Positions 8,756 through 18,252 of a stretch of 43,683 nt of DNA are shown one piece after another (position 1 is the stretch's first letter; each line of letters opens with the position of its first letter). Position numbers and translations under genes: made by a program. A model generated the notes under the pieces. The model was not told the DNA's origin. It saw only the letters and a program-made list of their open reading frames with translations, and did not search any database. Origin of the DNA: an uncultured Acidobacteriaceae bacterium (GTDB taxonomy: Bacteria > Acidobacteriota > Terriglobia > Terriglobales > Acidobacteriaceae); contig CAIVDV010000072.1 in NCBI GenBank assembly GCA_903904755.1, positions 1 through 43,683 on the forward strand, in the 5' to 3' direction.

Positions 8756-9460
8756 ATGTATAAGCGGATTGTTCTCAAGCTCTCAGGAGAGGCACTGGCG
8801 GGCCAGCGTGGATTTGGTCTGGATGCCGATATTGTCTCTGAAATCACCTCGGAAATTGTGGAAGTTCACGGGCTCGGCGTGGAGATTGCGCTGGTGGTCG
8901 GCGGGGGAAATTTCTTCCGCGGCGTGGCGGAGCAGGCCAAGGAGATGGACCGCGTGAGCGGCGACAACATGGGAATGCTGTCGACCGTAATCAACGCGAT
9001 TGCCCTGCAGGACGCGATTGAGAAAAAGGGCGTTGCTTGCCGCGTGATGACTGCGATTGCCATGGATCAGGTGGCCGAGCCCTACATCCGACGGCGTGCC
9101 GTGCGGCATCTGGAAAAGGGCCGGGTGGTGATTTTTGCTGCGGGCATTGGCAATCCGTTTTTCTCGACCGATACTGCGGCGAGCCTGCGGGCGATGGAAA
9201 TCAAGGCCGACGTGCTGTTGAAGGCGACCAAGGTGGAAGGCATTTACAACGCTGACCCGGTGCTGTTCAAGGACGCGGTGAAGTACGACGAGATTACTTA
9301 CATGGAGATTCTGCAGCAGGGGCTGAAGGTGATGGACCTGACGGCCGTGAGCCTGTGCAAGGACAACGCCCTGCCGATGATCATCTTCAACATGAACCGT
9401 GCGGGGAACATCAAGCGGGTGGTGTTGGGCGAGAAGGTCGGTTCGCTGGTAACGGCCTGA
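8756..9460 (+). CDS. pyrH: UMP kinase (uridylate kinase)
   Basis: PyrH phosphorylates UMP to UDP with ATP in pyrimidine nucleotide synthesis and acts as a cytoplasmic hexamer. The 234-residue length is normal. Family motifs are complete: [13 protein letters not shown] near the N-terminus, [11 protein letters not shown] for the phosphate loop, [15 protein letters not shown], and the C-terminal nucleotide site around [14 protein letters not shown] lies 2 nt before the ATG. In many bacteria pyrH sits between tsf and frr; here a membrane acyltransferase follows after 19 nt and neither translation gene is present, so the common cluster is broken. Confidence 0.97.
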   Translation: MYKRIVLKLSGEALAGQRGFGLDADIVSEITSEIVEVHGLGVEIALVVGGGNFFRGVAEQAKEMDRVSGDNMGMLSTVINAIALQDAIEKKGVACRVMTAIAMDQVAEPYIRRRAVRHLEKGRVVIFAAGIGNPFFSTDTAASLRAMEIKADVLLKATKVEGIYNADPVLFKDAVKYDEITYMEILQQGLKVMDLTAVSLCKDNALPMIIFNMNRAGNIKRVVLGEKVGSLVTA

Positions 9461-9479
9461 CCCCAGGGGCGGACACGCG

Positions 9480-10649
9480 ATGCGGAAAGCGCCTGTTGCG
9501 GAAATCGTCAAACCGAAGAAGCTTGAAGCTCTGACAGGCCTGCGGTGTTTTGCGGCGCTGAATATCGTCTTTTTCCATTTTTCCAATCCAGACTGGTTCA
9601 ATTTTCGCGGGAATTATCACTTTCCGGGAGTGGGGCATCCGGTGCAGCTGGTGGCGAATTTTGCGCCAGTGGTGAATGCCGGATACCTGTCGGTGAGCTT
9701 TTTCATTATGCTCTCCGGCTTTGTGCTGGCGTATAACTACGCGGGCCGGGCGCGGGTGGGCACGCTGGACAAGCTGCGCTTCTGGGAGGCGCGCTGGACG
9801 CGGCTGTACCCGGTCTATCTGCTAAGCCTGGTGCTGGGCTGGCAGATGATTTCCGTCGAGTACGGGGCGCACCGGCACTGGATGTTCTGGCTGGGCATGG
9901 GACTGACGCCGCTGCTGATGCAGGGCTGGGTGCCTGAAGTTGCCACTTTCTGGAATACGCCTGCCTGGACGATGTCGGCGGAAGCCTTCTACTACGTGAT
10001 TTTTCCTTGGGTGGCGGCGTGGAAGAAGCCTTCGACCAAGCGGCTGCTGCTGCGGATGGCCCTGGTGTGGGGCCTGGCGATGATTCCGGGGTGGCTGTAT
10101 GTGCACTATAGCCCGGATGGAATTGCGCATCCTGACCGATTCAGCTGGGGGCCGTGGCTGCAGGTGCTCAAGTACACCCCCCTGCCGCACTTGCCGAGCT
10201 TTGTGTTTGGCGTGCTGCTGGCCAACCTGGATGAGGCGATTGGGCGGGATGCCCGGCTGAGGGTGGTGCTGGGGCTGACCGGTTTCCTGGGCGTCTACGG
10301 CATCCTGATGATGGGCCCGCAGGTGCCGTACGCGATGATTCACGACGGGCTGCTGATTCCGCTGTTTGGCGCGATTGTGCTGGGGCTTGCCGGGGACAAC
10401 TGGCTGAGTAAGTGCTTCCGCTTCCGGGTGCTGGTGTTTATTGGCGAATCGAGCTACTGCCTGTACCTGCTGCACTTTAACCTGTGGAACATGCTGCACC
10501 AGAGCGGGTTGCTGCCGCGGCTGGGTCTGGATCGCTTTGACCCATGGCTGAGCTATGCGCTGCTGGTTGCGCTGGGCTTGCTCACGCTGCACTTTGTGGA
10601 GAAGCCGGCGCAGAAGGTGCTGCGGAGCTGGATGGGTGTTTGGCGGTAG
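9480..10649 (+). CDS. Membrane acyltransferase, acyltransferase-3 family (OafA/YrhL-like)
   Basis: This 389-residue integral membrane protein has about ten predicted helices and the acyltransferase-3 pattern: LTGLRCFAALNIVFFHF (conserved R and H of the first helix), GYLSVSFFIMLSGFVL, and RFWEARWTRLYPVYLLSL. Family members transfer acetyl or other acyl groups to sugars of exported polysaccharides, lipid A-like glycans, peptidoglycan or antibiotics. It starts 19 nt after pyrH and runs the same way; co-transcription is possible though unrelated in function. The next gene, an exported hydrolase, begins 19 nt after it. The acceptor cannot be predicted. Confidence 0.9.
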   Translation: MRKAPVAEIVKPKKLEALTGLRCFAALNIVFFHFSNPDWFNFRGNYHFPGVGHPVQLVANFAPVVNAGYLSVSFFIMLSGFVLAYNYAGRARVGTLDKLRFWEARWTRLYPVYLLSLVLGWQMISVEYGAHRHWMFWLGMGLTPLLMQGWVPEVATFWNTPAWTMSAEAFYYVIFPWVAAWKKPSTKRLLLRMALVWGLAMIPGWLYVHYSPDGIAHPDRFSWGPWLQVLKYTPLPHLPSFVFGVLLANLDEAIGRDARLRVVLGLTGFLGVYGILMMGPQVPYAMIHDGLLIPLFGAIVLGLAGDNWLSKCFRFRVLVFIGESSYCLYLLHFNLWNMLHQSGLLPRLGLDRFDPWLSYALLVALGLLTLHFVEKPAQKVLRSWMGVWR

Positions 10650-10668
10650 GGCATTGCCGGAGATGGGG

Positions 10669-11721
10669 ATGAGGATGAACTTGCGACGGATGTTGGGAGT
10701 GGTTTTGCTGGTAGCGGGGTGTTCCGGCGCGGCGTACGCGGCCAACGGGGCGTTGCAGTTTGCCGAGCTGGGCAAGTGCCAGTTGGAAAGCGGGCAGGTG
10801 ATTGAGAACTGCCGGCTGGGCTACCGGACATACGGTGAGCTGAATGCCGCCAAAACGAATGCCGTGCTGATGCCGACGTGGCTGTATGGCAGTTCAGAGG
10901 GGATGGCGGGGCTGTTTGGGAATCCGGCGACGAAGGACGGGGCCGGGGTGCTGGTCGACACGACCAAGTTTTTCGGGATTGCGGTGGATACGCCGGGTAA
11001 TGGGGTGAGTTCGTCGCCCTCAAACAGCGTGGGGCAGCGGGGGTCGGCGTTTCCGGCGATGACGATGAAGGACATCGCCCGGATGGAGTACCGGCTCGTG
11101 ACCGAGACGCTGGGTTTGCAGCATTTGCACGCCGTACTGGGCCTGTCGATGGGCGGGGAGCAGACTTTTGACTGGGCGGTGCTGTATCCCGGCTTCTTTG
11201 ACCTTGCGGTGCCGATACTGGGGACGCCGCGGCTGACCAGCTACGACCTGGAAGTGAAGCAGATCATGGTGGAGACGATTGAGGCCGATCCGGGCTTCCT
11301 GGGCGGGCGCTACACGCGTCAGCCGAAGCTGGGGCTGGCAAATCTCTTTGGCTCGCTGGTGGTGACCAGCCCGGCGTGGCGGAACCGGGAGACCTCGCGC
11401 GCGGCTCTGGGCGAGTTTATCCAGGCCACCGAGGCTCCGCAGCCGATTGACGCCAACGACCGCATGGCGCAACTGAAGGCAATCATGACCCAGGATGTGG
11501 TGGGGACCGGGCCGATGGCGGAGGCGGCGCGGCGAACGACGGCGAAGTTTCTGGTGATTGTGTCGGCAGAGGACCACCTGGTGAATCCGCAGCCGGCGCT
11601 GGAGTGGGCGACGGCACTGGGCGCGCCGACGTATATCTCGCGCGGGGAGTGCGCGCACCTGATTATGCTGTGCGATTCGCTGGAAGTGGCGCGACGGACG
11701 AGGGAGTTTTTGGCGCAGTAA
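10669..11721 (+). CDS. Exported alpha/beta hydrolase, homoserine O-acetyltransferase (MetX)-like
   Basis: This 350-residue protein has a MetX-type alpha/beta-hydrolase fold: YRTYGELN, GNPATKDGAG, nucleophile elbow GLSMGG, catalytic Asp in SAEDHLV, and His in ECAHLIML. True MetX enzymes acetylate homoserine in the cytoplasm. This one has a signal peptide (LLVAGCSGAAYA) that also contains a lipobox-like VAGC, so it is exported and may be a lipoprotein, which argues against a direct methionine-synthesis role. It is more likely an esterase or acyltransferase of the family. ATG10669 has GGAG 6 nt upstream; ATGs at 10663 and 10675 are alternatives. It lies 19 nt after the membrane acyltransferase, suggesting joint action on an acylated envelope substrate (inference). 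Confidence 0.82.
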   Translation: MRMNLRRMLGVVLLVAGCSGAAYAANGALQFAELGKCQLESGQVIENCRLGYRTYGELNAAKTNAVLMPTWLYGSSEGMAGLFGNPATKDGAGVLVDTTKFFGIAVDTPGNGVSSSPSNSVGQRGSAFPAMTMKDIARMEYRLVTETLGLQHLHAVLGLSMGGEQTFDWAVLYPGFFDLAVPILGTPRLTSYDLEVKQIMVETIEADPGFLGGRYTRQPKLGLANLFGSLVVTSPAWRNRETSRAALGEFIQATEAPQPIDANDRMAQLKAIMTQDVVGTGPMAEAARRTTAKFLVIVSAEDHLVNPQPALEWATALGAPTYISRGECAHLIMLCDSLEVARRTREFLAQ

Positions 11722-11799
11722 GAGATCAGGGGTCAGAGATCAGTTGGATCGAGCTGCGCTCGATGGCGGTTTGGGGTGGTGGTTGGGACGGTGGTTACT

Positions 11800-11832
11800 C
11801 CCCGCTCTCAGAAGCGAGACCGGGGGCACCCG
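11800..11832. repeat. REP-like hairpin repeat, copy 2 of 3
   Basis: CCCCGCTCTC, loop AGAAGC, GAGACCGGGG, then GCACCCG. One C/C mismatch lies in the 10-bp stem. It sits in the 159-nt gap between converging genes, after a short GGGGTCAG-containing stretch. Confidence 0.8.
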
Positions 11833-11880
11833 ACATTTTCTTCCCTTCATTCTGAAGGACAAATCAGAGGAAGACGCTGC

Positions 11881-13125
11881 TTACACCCACTCGCCCTGGC
11901 GCATGAGAGGCTCGGCGGTACCGGCTTGCGTGATGCCGTCAATGTCGAGGGAGCCGGAGCCGATCATCCAGTCGACGTGGATGAGGGAGTCGTTGGCGCC
12001 CTTCGCGGCTAGCTCGGCCGGGGTGAGCTTGTCGCCGTCCTTGAGGCAACTGGTGTAGGCCTGGCCCAGGGCGATGTGCGAGGCGGCGTTTTCATCAAAG
12101 AGGGTGTTGAGGAAGAGCAGGCCGCTCTGGGCGATGGGCGAGGAGTGGGGGACGAGGGCGACTTCGCCGAGGCGGCGCGCTCCTTCGTCGGTGTCGATGA
12201 GGCGCTGGAGGACTTCCTGCCCCTGGGTGGCGCGGGCTTCGACGATGCGGCCTGCCTCAAAGCGGACCTGGATGCCGTCAATGAGCGTGCCCTGGTGGGA
12301 GAGGGGCTTGCTGGCGGTGACAATGCCGTCGGCGCGGTCTTTGTGGGGAGTCGTGAAGACCTCTTCGGTGGGCATGTTGGGGATGCAGTATTGGCCGTTG
12401 CCGGCGACGGTGCCGCCGCCCATCCAGAGGTGGTCGTCGGCCAGGCCGAGGGTGAAGTCGGTGCCCGGGCCCTTGTAGCGCAGGGCAGAGTAGCGCTTTT
12501 CGTTGAGGATGGCGGCGCGGGACTGCAGGCCGGCGTCGTGCTGGCGCCAGGCGGCGACGGGGTCAGGCGTGTTGATGCGGGAGGTGAAGAAGATGGCCTC
12601 CCAGAGCTTTTCAAGAGCGACCTCGGGGGCATCCTCAGGGAACATGGCTGCGGCCCAGGCGGGGGTGGCACCGGCGACGATGGTCCAGTTGATTTCGTGG
12701 CGGGTGATGAGCTCCAGCGCCGGGCGGTAGGCCTTGGAGACGGCGCGATTGGCGCGGCTGACCTTGGCGGGGTCCTGCTGGGAGAGCAGGCTGGGGTTGC
12801 CGCCGGCAATGGCGAGCCGTGCCGCGCCGCTGCGGAAGGCTGCGCCCATGCCTTCGTAGAGCCAACTGGCGGCGTGGTCAAAGCTTTCGTCAGGCGCGTA
12901 GAGGTAGCGCAGGAGGGCGGATTCATCGTCGGTAAAGAGCGTGGTGACCAGCGATGCTCCGGCGCGGTACGCCTGCTCGGTGATGCGGCGGGCCAGCGGG
13001 AGGGAGTCGAGCGAGGCGGTCATGACGAGTTCCTGGCCGGGACGAAGGCCGAGGCCGACGCGGATGGCAACCTGGGCGAGGAGATCGAGCTTTTCAGAGT
13101 GAGTGCGTTCGGTTGGGGCGGTCAT
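11881..13125 (-). CDS. Aminopeptidase, M29 family (AmpS/PepS type)
   Basis: This 414-residue cytoplasmic metallo-aminopeptidase matches the M29 thermophilic aminopeptidase family in length and order. Candidate metal ligands are visible in NMPTEEVFTTP, LGEVALVPHSSPI, LFDENAASHIALGQAY and LIHVDWMIGS, which supply the Glu, Glu, His, Tyr, His and Asp set. M29 enzymes remove N-terminal residues from peptides, working as dimers. The start at 13125 has GGAG about 9 nt upstream. A possible -10 (TAAACT) lies about 60 nt upstream, near the start of the divergent beta-helix gene region. It converges with the MetX-like hydrolase gene. Confidence 0.93.
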   Translation of the reverse strand: MTAPTERTHSEKLDLLAQVAIRVGLGLRPGQELVMTASLDSLPLARRITEQAYRAGASLVTTLFTDDESALLRYLYAPDESFDHAASWLYEGMGAAFRSGAARLAIAGGNPSLLSQQDPAKVSRANRAVSKAYRPALELITRHEINWTIVAGATPAWAAAMFPEDAPEVALEKLWEAIFFTSRINTPDPVAAWRQHDAGLQSRAAILNEKRYSALRYKGPGTDFTLGLADDHLWMGGGTVAGNGQYCIPNMPTEEVFTTPHKDRADGIVTASKPLSHQGTLIDGIQVRFEAGRIVEARATQGQEVLQRLIDTDEGARRLGEVALVPHSSPIAQSGLLFLNTLFDENAASHIALGQAYTSCLKDGDKLTPAELAAKGANDSLIHVDWMIGSGSLDIDGITQAGTAEPLMRQGEWV

Positions 13126-13335
13126 GCGGGGCGTCTCCGTGGGTCAGGGATGGTTGCCGGCGGATGCCGGGCGATGGAGATAGTTTAGACGGTGGGACAG
13201 GGGGGCCTGCGCCGGGGTGGGTTGGTTATACTTCCCACGCCTGCCGGGGTACGAGGTTGGGACGCGTGTAGCGCGCAGGGAAGCGGCAGTTTGGCGCGGG
13301 CTGGCATGCCTGGCCAGCGGAAAAGCGGGGAGAAC

Positions 13336-14985
13336 ATGACGGGGATTCACCGGTATCTGATGGGCGCACGGTCGCGCCGGAGTTTTCTGTGGGAGGGCGG
13401 CGGTGCGCTGGCAGCGGCACTGGTGCTGCCCAGGATGGATTCTGCCTGGGCGGCGGAGACGGTGGCCAGCTCCGCAGTGCGGCGGTTTTATGTTTCCACC
13501 AGCGGCAACGATGACGCCACAGGCCGCACTCCGCAGGCGGCGTGGAAGACGCTGGAGCGCGTGAACCGCGTGCCGTTTGAGGCTGGGGATGCGATTTTGC
13601 TGCGCTCGGGAGATGTGTTTCGCGGGCAACTGCGGCCACAGGGCTCCGGCACGGAAAACCGGCCGATTGTGCTGGGCCGCTACGGGACGGGGCGGCTGCC
13701 GGTGGTGGATATGGGCGCGGCCGAGGGCGCTGCTGTGAAGCTGGAAGACCAGTCGTGGTGGGTGATTCGCGAACTGGAAGTGACCAGCGGCGCACCCCCT
13801 GACCCGGCACGCGGGCGGCAGGGGATTGGGCTGCACGCGACCGCCGAGGGCAAGCTGCACAACATCGCGGTGCACGACTGCTACGTGCACGACATTTGGG
13901 GAACCCTGTTGGGCGCCGGGCCGTGGGACCAGTACTTCAGCTCGGCGATATTTGTTGGCGGCTCGTGGAACGCACATGGGGCTGTGGGCTCGGGATACAC
14001 GGTGCTGGTGGAAAACAACCGGATTGAGCGCGTGGACCGGTGCGGCGTGATTGCGCTGAACTGCAAGCAGGGTCTGGTGGTGCGGCGCAACCGGATTGCC
14101 GACTTGGGTGGCGATGCGATTGTGCCGATTGGCTGCGACGATTGCCTGGTGGAGCGTAATGTGGTGCATCGCAGTTGTCTGCGGACCGGGGATCCGGTGA
14201 TTTGGACGCCGGAGATTGTGCGCGATCACAAGGAAGATAACCAGCATTCCGCAGGCATCTGGCTGGCATCGTGCAGCCGCGGCATCATGCAATTCAACGA
14301 AGTCTACGACACGGGCCGGGCGGCGCTGAATGGGGACGGCGAAGGGTACGACATCGATCTCGATTGCCACGACTGCATCCTGCAGTACAACTACAGCAGC
14401 AACAATCACGGCATGATGCTGCTGATGCAGCGGACAAGCGGGAACATTGCCCGCTACAACATCAGCGAAAACGACCAGACGCACATTCTGGCGCTGCGGC
14501 CTGATCTTGGGGATGGCAACCTGATTCACAACAACGTCTTCTATGTGGATTACGGCACGGCGCTGATTGAGATGCGCGACGACGAACACGAGGCCAGAAA
14601 TCTGCAGAAGCTGGGCGTTCCCCTGCGAAACAACATCTTCTATGCGACGGGTCAGGGGCGATTCCAGGTGGTGTATGCTTCGCCGACACTGCCGGATCCG
14701 ACGCCCGGTGCGAATCGGCTCTTCCTGGATAACTGCTACTTTGGGCCATGGCTGGGTGACGGGCCGAACGACTCGAACCGCGCTGCGAACACCTACGACC
14801 CGCTGTTTGTTGCGCCGGGGCAAGGCGGGCAGGGGCTGGATACCCTGGCCGGGTACCAACTGCGGCCAGAGTCGCCGTGCCTGGGCCGCGGGATTGCGAT
14901 TGCGAACCACGGCGGGCGGGACTTCTGGGGGAATCCTCTGCCGGAGGGCAGGCTGGATATTGGGGCATTCCAGCACCGGAAGTAG
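13336..14985 (+). CDS. Exported right-handed parallel beta-helix protein (polysaccharide lyase-like)
   Basis: This 549-residue protein starts with a Tat-type signal (SRRSFLW followed by a hydrophobic run ending near AWAAE), so it is probably exported folded. The next segment, FYVSTSGNDDATGRTPQAAW, is the usual opening of secreted beta-helix proteins. Repeated short coils follow (VENNRIERV, VVRRNRIADLGGDAI, VERNVVHRS, LQYNYSSNNHG, IHNNVFYVDYGTALIE). Such proteins are often lyases or hydrolases acting on pectin-like or other acidic polysaccharides, but no catalytic set is identifiable. ATG13336 has GGGGAG 4 nt upstream. A TATACT at 13227-13232 may be the -10 of a leadered promoter. It ends 12 nt from the converging imuC gene. 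Confidence 0.85.
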   Translation: MTGIHRYLMGARSRRSFLWEGGGALAAALVLPRMDSAWAAETVASSAVRRFYVSTSGNDDATGRTPQAAWKTLERVNRVPFEAGDAILLRSGDVFRGQLRPQGSGTENRPIVLGRYGTGRLPVVDMGAAEGAAVKLEDQSWWVIRELEVTSGAPPDPARGRQGIGLHATAEGKLHNIAVHDCYVHDIWGTLLGAGPWDQYFSSAIFVGGSWNAHGAVGSGYTVLVENNRIERVDRCGVIALNCKQGLVVRRNRIADLGGDAIVPIGCDDCLVERNVVHRSCLRTGDPVIWTPEIVRDHKEDNQHSAGIWLASCSRGIMQFNEVYDTGRAALNGDGEGYDIDLDCHDCILQYNYSSNNHGMMLLMQRTSGNIARYNISENDQTHILALRPDLGDGNLIHNNVFYVDYGTALIEMRDDEHEARNLQKLGVPLRNNIFYATGQGRFQVVYASPTLPDPTPGANRLFLDNCYFGPWLGDGPNDSNRAANTYDPLFVAPGQGGQGLDTLAGYQLRPESPCLGRGIAIANHGGRDFWGNPLPEGRLDIGAFQHRK

Positions 14986-14997
14986 CCGCGGGCTGCA

Positions 14998-17900
14998 CTA
15001 GTGGAAGTCGTGCGAGGGGATGGGCAGGAAGGCCACTTCCAGCGGGGCGACGGACCGCGCTTTGACGTGGATGACGCCGTCCTGATTCTGCACCGGCCCG
15101 TGGATGCGCAGGAAACGCGTGCGGGTGACGACGGTGCGGTTGGCCTCGAAGGTGTCGGGGTCAAGGATGACGTTGGCGATGCCGGTTTCGTCTTCCACAG
15201 AGAGGAAGACGAAGCCCTTGGCGGTGCCGGGGCGCTGGCGTGCGATGACACATCCGGCAATGGTGACCAGTTGCCGGGTGCGGCAGTGGAGCAGGTCGGC
15301 GGCGGAGAGGATGCCCTGGCTGCGGAGTATTTCGCGCTGATAGGCCATGGGATGCGGGCCGGTGGTGAGGCCGGTGCCACTGAAATCTGCCGACAGGCGC
15401 TCCTCGGTGGTCATGGATTTGAGCTGAGATTTGTGACTGGATTCGGGTTGTGATTTGCGATGGGCCGGCTCGTCTGCGTCGGCTTCCCGCATGTGCTGCA
15501 GCAGCGGGCCCACCGGGCGGCCGGCACGCTCCACCTGCCACAGGGCATCCCGGCGGTCCGCAACGCCGTCCAGCGGGTTGAGCGCGCCGATGGTGGCCAG
15601 GGTGACGAGCTCGCGGCGGTTGATGCCGGGGATGCGCTGCACAAATTCGTCAATGGACGCGGGGATGGCGTGGGTGCTGCGGCGGGCGAGGATCTGCTCG
15701 GCGGTGGACTGGCGCAGGCCCTTGGCGTAGTTGAAGCCGATGCGCAGGGAGAGCGAGCCGTCGGGCTCCGATTCAAGCGTGCAGAGCCACTGCGAGCGAT
15801 GAATGTGGATCGGGCGGACGCGGAGACCGTGGCGCTGCGCGTCCTTGATGAGCACGGCGGGGGAGTAGAAGCCCATGGGCTGGTTGTTGAGCAGGCCGCA
15901 GGTAAAGGCGGCCAGGAAGTGGACCTTGAGGTAGGCCGAGGCATAGGCGATGAGGGCGAAGCTGGCAGCGTGGCTCTCCGGGAAGCCGTACATGGCAAAG
16001 GACGAGATGCTGTGGACGATGTTGTCCTGAGCTTCAGGAGTGATGCCATTGCGGGTCATGCCGCTGCGCAGGCGGCCTTCCAGGTCTTTCATGCGCTGCA
16101 TGGAGCGGCGCATGCCAACGGCGCGGCGGAGTTCCTCGGCCTCGGCACCGCTGAAGTCGGCAACCGTCATGGCCATGCGGAGAAGCTGCTCCTGAAAGAG
16201 GGGTACGCCGAGGGTGCGCTTGAGGACGGGTTCAAGCGAGGGGTGGGGGTAGGTGACCTCCTCCTTGCCCTGGCGACGGCGCATATAGGGGTGCATCATT
16301 TTGCCCACGATTGGGCCTGGGCGGATGATGGCCACCTGGACGACCAGGTCGTAGAAGCGGGTGGGCGCGTTGTGCGGGATGGAGGCCATCTGGGCGCGGC
16401 TTTCCACCTGGAACATGCCCACAGTGTCCGCCTTCCGCAGGGTTTCGTAGACCTGCGGGTCTTCCGGCAGGGTGGCCAGGTCGAGCTGGCGGTTGTAGTG
16501 GCGGGGGATGATCTCGATGGAGTCCTTGAGGACGGCCATCATGCCGAGGCCGAGGAGATCGACCTTGATGAGTCCGAGGTCGGCGCAGTCTTCCTTGTCC
16601 CACTGGATGACGGTGCGGCCTGGCATGGAGGCGGGCTCGATGGGGACGACGCGATTCAACATACCGGCGCAGATGACCATGCCGCCGGAGTGTTGGCCTA
16701 GGTGGCGGGGGAGGCTCTGCATGCGCATGCAGAGGTCGAGGTAGCGGGCGATGCGGGGGTGGCGGATATCAAAGCCGGCCTGGGCGAAGTGGTGGGCCAT
16801 GGTGTCGTTTTCGCCGCGCCACTCCCAGTGGCCGACGAGGGTGGAGAGGCGGGCGATCTGCTCGTCCTCAAAGCCGAGCGCCTTGCCGACCTCGCGCGCG
16901 GCAGAGCGGCCGCGGTAGGTGATGACGTTGGCGGTCATGGCTGCACCGAGGGAGCCGTAGCGCTGGTAGACGTACTGGATGACCTGCTCGCGCTGGTCGC
17001 CGGAGGGCAGGTCGAGGTCGATGTCGGGCCATTCACCGCGATTTTCGTTCAAAAATCGCTCAAACAGCAGCTCCATGCCGACTGGGTCAACGGCGGTGAT
17101 TTCAAGGGCGTAGCAGACTGCGGAGTTGGCCGCCGAGCCGCGGCCCTGGACGAGGATGCCCTGGCGGCGGCAGTAGCCGATGAGGTCCCAGACGATGAGG
17201 AAGTAGCCGGCAAAGCCGAGTTTTGCGATGAGCTTGAGCTCGTGGGCGACCTGTGCGCGGGCCTTGTCGAGCAGGTGGCGCTTGGCCGGGGAGCCATAGC
17301 GTTTGGTGACGCCCTCTTCGGTGCGGCGGGCGAGGAAGCTGTCCATGGTTTCGCCGTGGGGCACGGGGTACTCGGGAAAGCGGTAGCCGAGGTCGCGCAG
17401 GGAGAAGTCGAGGCGGTCGCTGACGATGCGGGTGTTGGCGATGGCCTCAGGAATATCGCGGAAGAGGGTGGCCATTTGCCGGGCAGAGCGCAGGGCGCGG
17501 GCGGTGTTGGCGTTGAGCAGGCGTCCGGCGCGGTCGAGCGAAGTGTGATGGCGGATGGTGGTGAGCACATCCATGATTTCGCGGTCGTGGTCGAGGGCGT
17601 AGGTGACGCCGTTGGTGGCGACGATAGGCAGTTGCAGGGAGTCAGCGAGCGAGAGCAGAGCCTGGTTGCGGACCTCCTCGTCGCGCTGGTGGTGGCGCTG
17701 GAGCTCCAGGTAGAGATTGCCGCGGCCGTAAAGCGAGGCGAGGCGGTCGATGAGGCTGTGTGCGGCGGGTTGGCCACCCTGGTTGAGCGCGGCAGCGACG
17801 GGCCCCTCGCTGCCGCCGGTGAGGCAGAGGAGCCCGGAGGAGAATTCCTCGAGATCGGCGAGGGTGGCTGCGCCCTCGGCTTTGTGGCCTTCGCGCATCT

Positions 17901-18252
17901 TGATGCGGGTGATGAGCTGACAGAGGTTCTGGTAGCCGGTTTGGGTGGCGCACAGCAGCAGCAGGCGGGAGGGCTCCTGGGGGACGCTGTGCGGGAGCCA
18001 TGCGGATGGGGTGAGCCTGCCGGGCAGGTCGGCGACGGCGACTTCTGCCCCGACGTGGCCGCGGATGCCGGCGCGAACGGCGGCGGTGTGGAAGCGCGCA
18101 GAGCCGTAGAATCCATTGCGGTCAGCCAAGGCGATGGCGGGCATGCCGAGTTCTGCGGCGCGCTCGGCGAGGGCCTCGGGCTGGGAGCCTGCTGCGAGAA
18201 AGCTGAAGGCGCTGGAGGCGTGCAGCTCGACATAGTCTGCCGCGTCAGTCAT
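14998..18252 (-). CDS. dnaE2: Error-prone DNA polymerase III alpha subunit, ImuC/DnaE2
   Basis: This 1084-residue C-family polymerase is the catalytic part of the ImuABC mutasome, which copies past damaged bases and causes damage-induced mutation. It opens with a PHP domain of DnaE2 type ([13 protein letters not shown], lacking the second His of the metal-binding H-x-H seen in intact PHP domains). The palm follows with GRGSAANS (about 370-377) and the catalytic [14 protein letters not shown] (PDIDLD at 409-414). A C-terminal OB domain is present ([19 protein letters not shown]). ATG18252 overlaps the imuB stop by 8 nt, giving tight coupling. An upstream extension of 30 codons would lie inside imuB and was rejected. 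The ImuA-ImuB partners precede it, so the ImuC role is well supported. Confidence 0.96.
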   Translation of the reverse strand: MTDAADYVELHASSAFSFLAAGSQPEALAERAAELGMPAIALADRNGFYGSARFHTAAVRAGIRGHVGAEVAVADLPGRLTPSAWLPHSVPQEPSRLLLLCATQTGYQNLCQLITRIKMREGHKAEGAATLADLEEFSSGLLCLTGGSEGPVAAALNQGGQPAAHSLIDRLASLYGRGNLYLELQRHHQRDEEVRNQALLSLADSLQLPIVATNGVTYALDHDREIMDVLTTIRHHTSLDRAGRLLNANTARALRSARQMATLFRDIPEAIANTRIVSDRLDFSLRDLGYRFPEYPVPHGETMDSFLARRTEEGVTKRYGSPAKRHLLDKARAQVAHELKLIAKLGFAGYFLIVWDLIGYCRRQGILVQGRGSAANSAVCYALEITAVDPVGMELLFERFLNENRGEWPDIDLDLPSGDQREQVIQYVYQRYGSLGAAMTANVITYRGRSAAREVGKALGFEDEQIARLSTLVGHWEWRGENDTMAHHFAQAGFDIRHPRIARYLDLCMRMQSLPRHLGQHSGGMVICAGMLNRVVPIEPASMPGRTVIQWDKEDCADLGLIKVDLLGLGMMAVLKDSIEIIPRHYNRQLDLATLPEDPQVYETLRKADTVGMFQVESRAQMASIPHNAPTRFYDLVVQVAIIRPGPIVGKMMHPYMRRRQGKEEVTYPHPSLEPVLKRTLGVPLFQEQLLRMAMTVADFSGAEAEELRRAVGMRRSMQRMKDLEGRLRSGMTRNGITPEAQDNIVHSISSFAMYGFPESHAASFALIAYASAYLKVHFLAAFTCGLLNNQPMGFYSPAVLIKDAQRHGLRVRPIHIHRSQWLCTLESEPDGSLSLRIGFNYAKGLRQSTAEQILARRSTHAIPASIDEFVQRIPGINRRELVTLATIGALNPLDGVADRRDALWQVERAGRPVGPLLQHMREADADEPAHRKSQPESSHKSQLKSMTTEERLSADFSGTGLTTGPHPMAYQREILRSQGILSAADLLHCRTRQLVTIAGCVIARQRPGTAKGFVFLSVEDETGIANVILDPDTFEANRTVVTRTRFLRIHGPVQNQDGVIHVKARSVAPLEVAFLPIPSHDFH

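Noticed and set aside
13144-14976. An open frame of 610 codons antisense to the beta-helix gene.
   Set aside because: Composition is Arg/Pro/His-rich with no family feature, and the plus-strand gene has a Tat signal and ribosome site.
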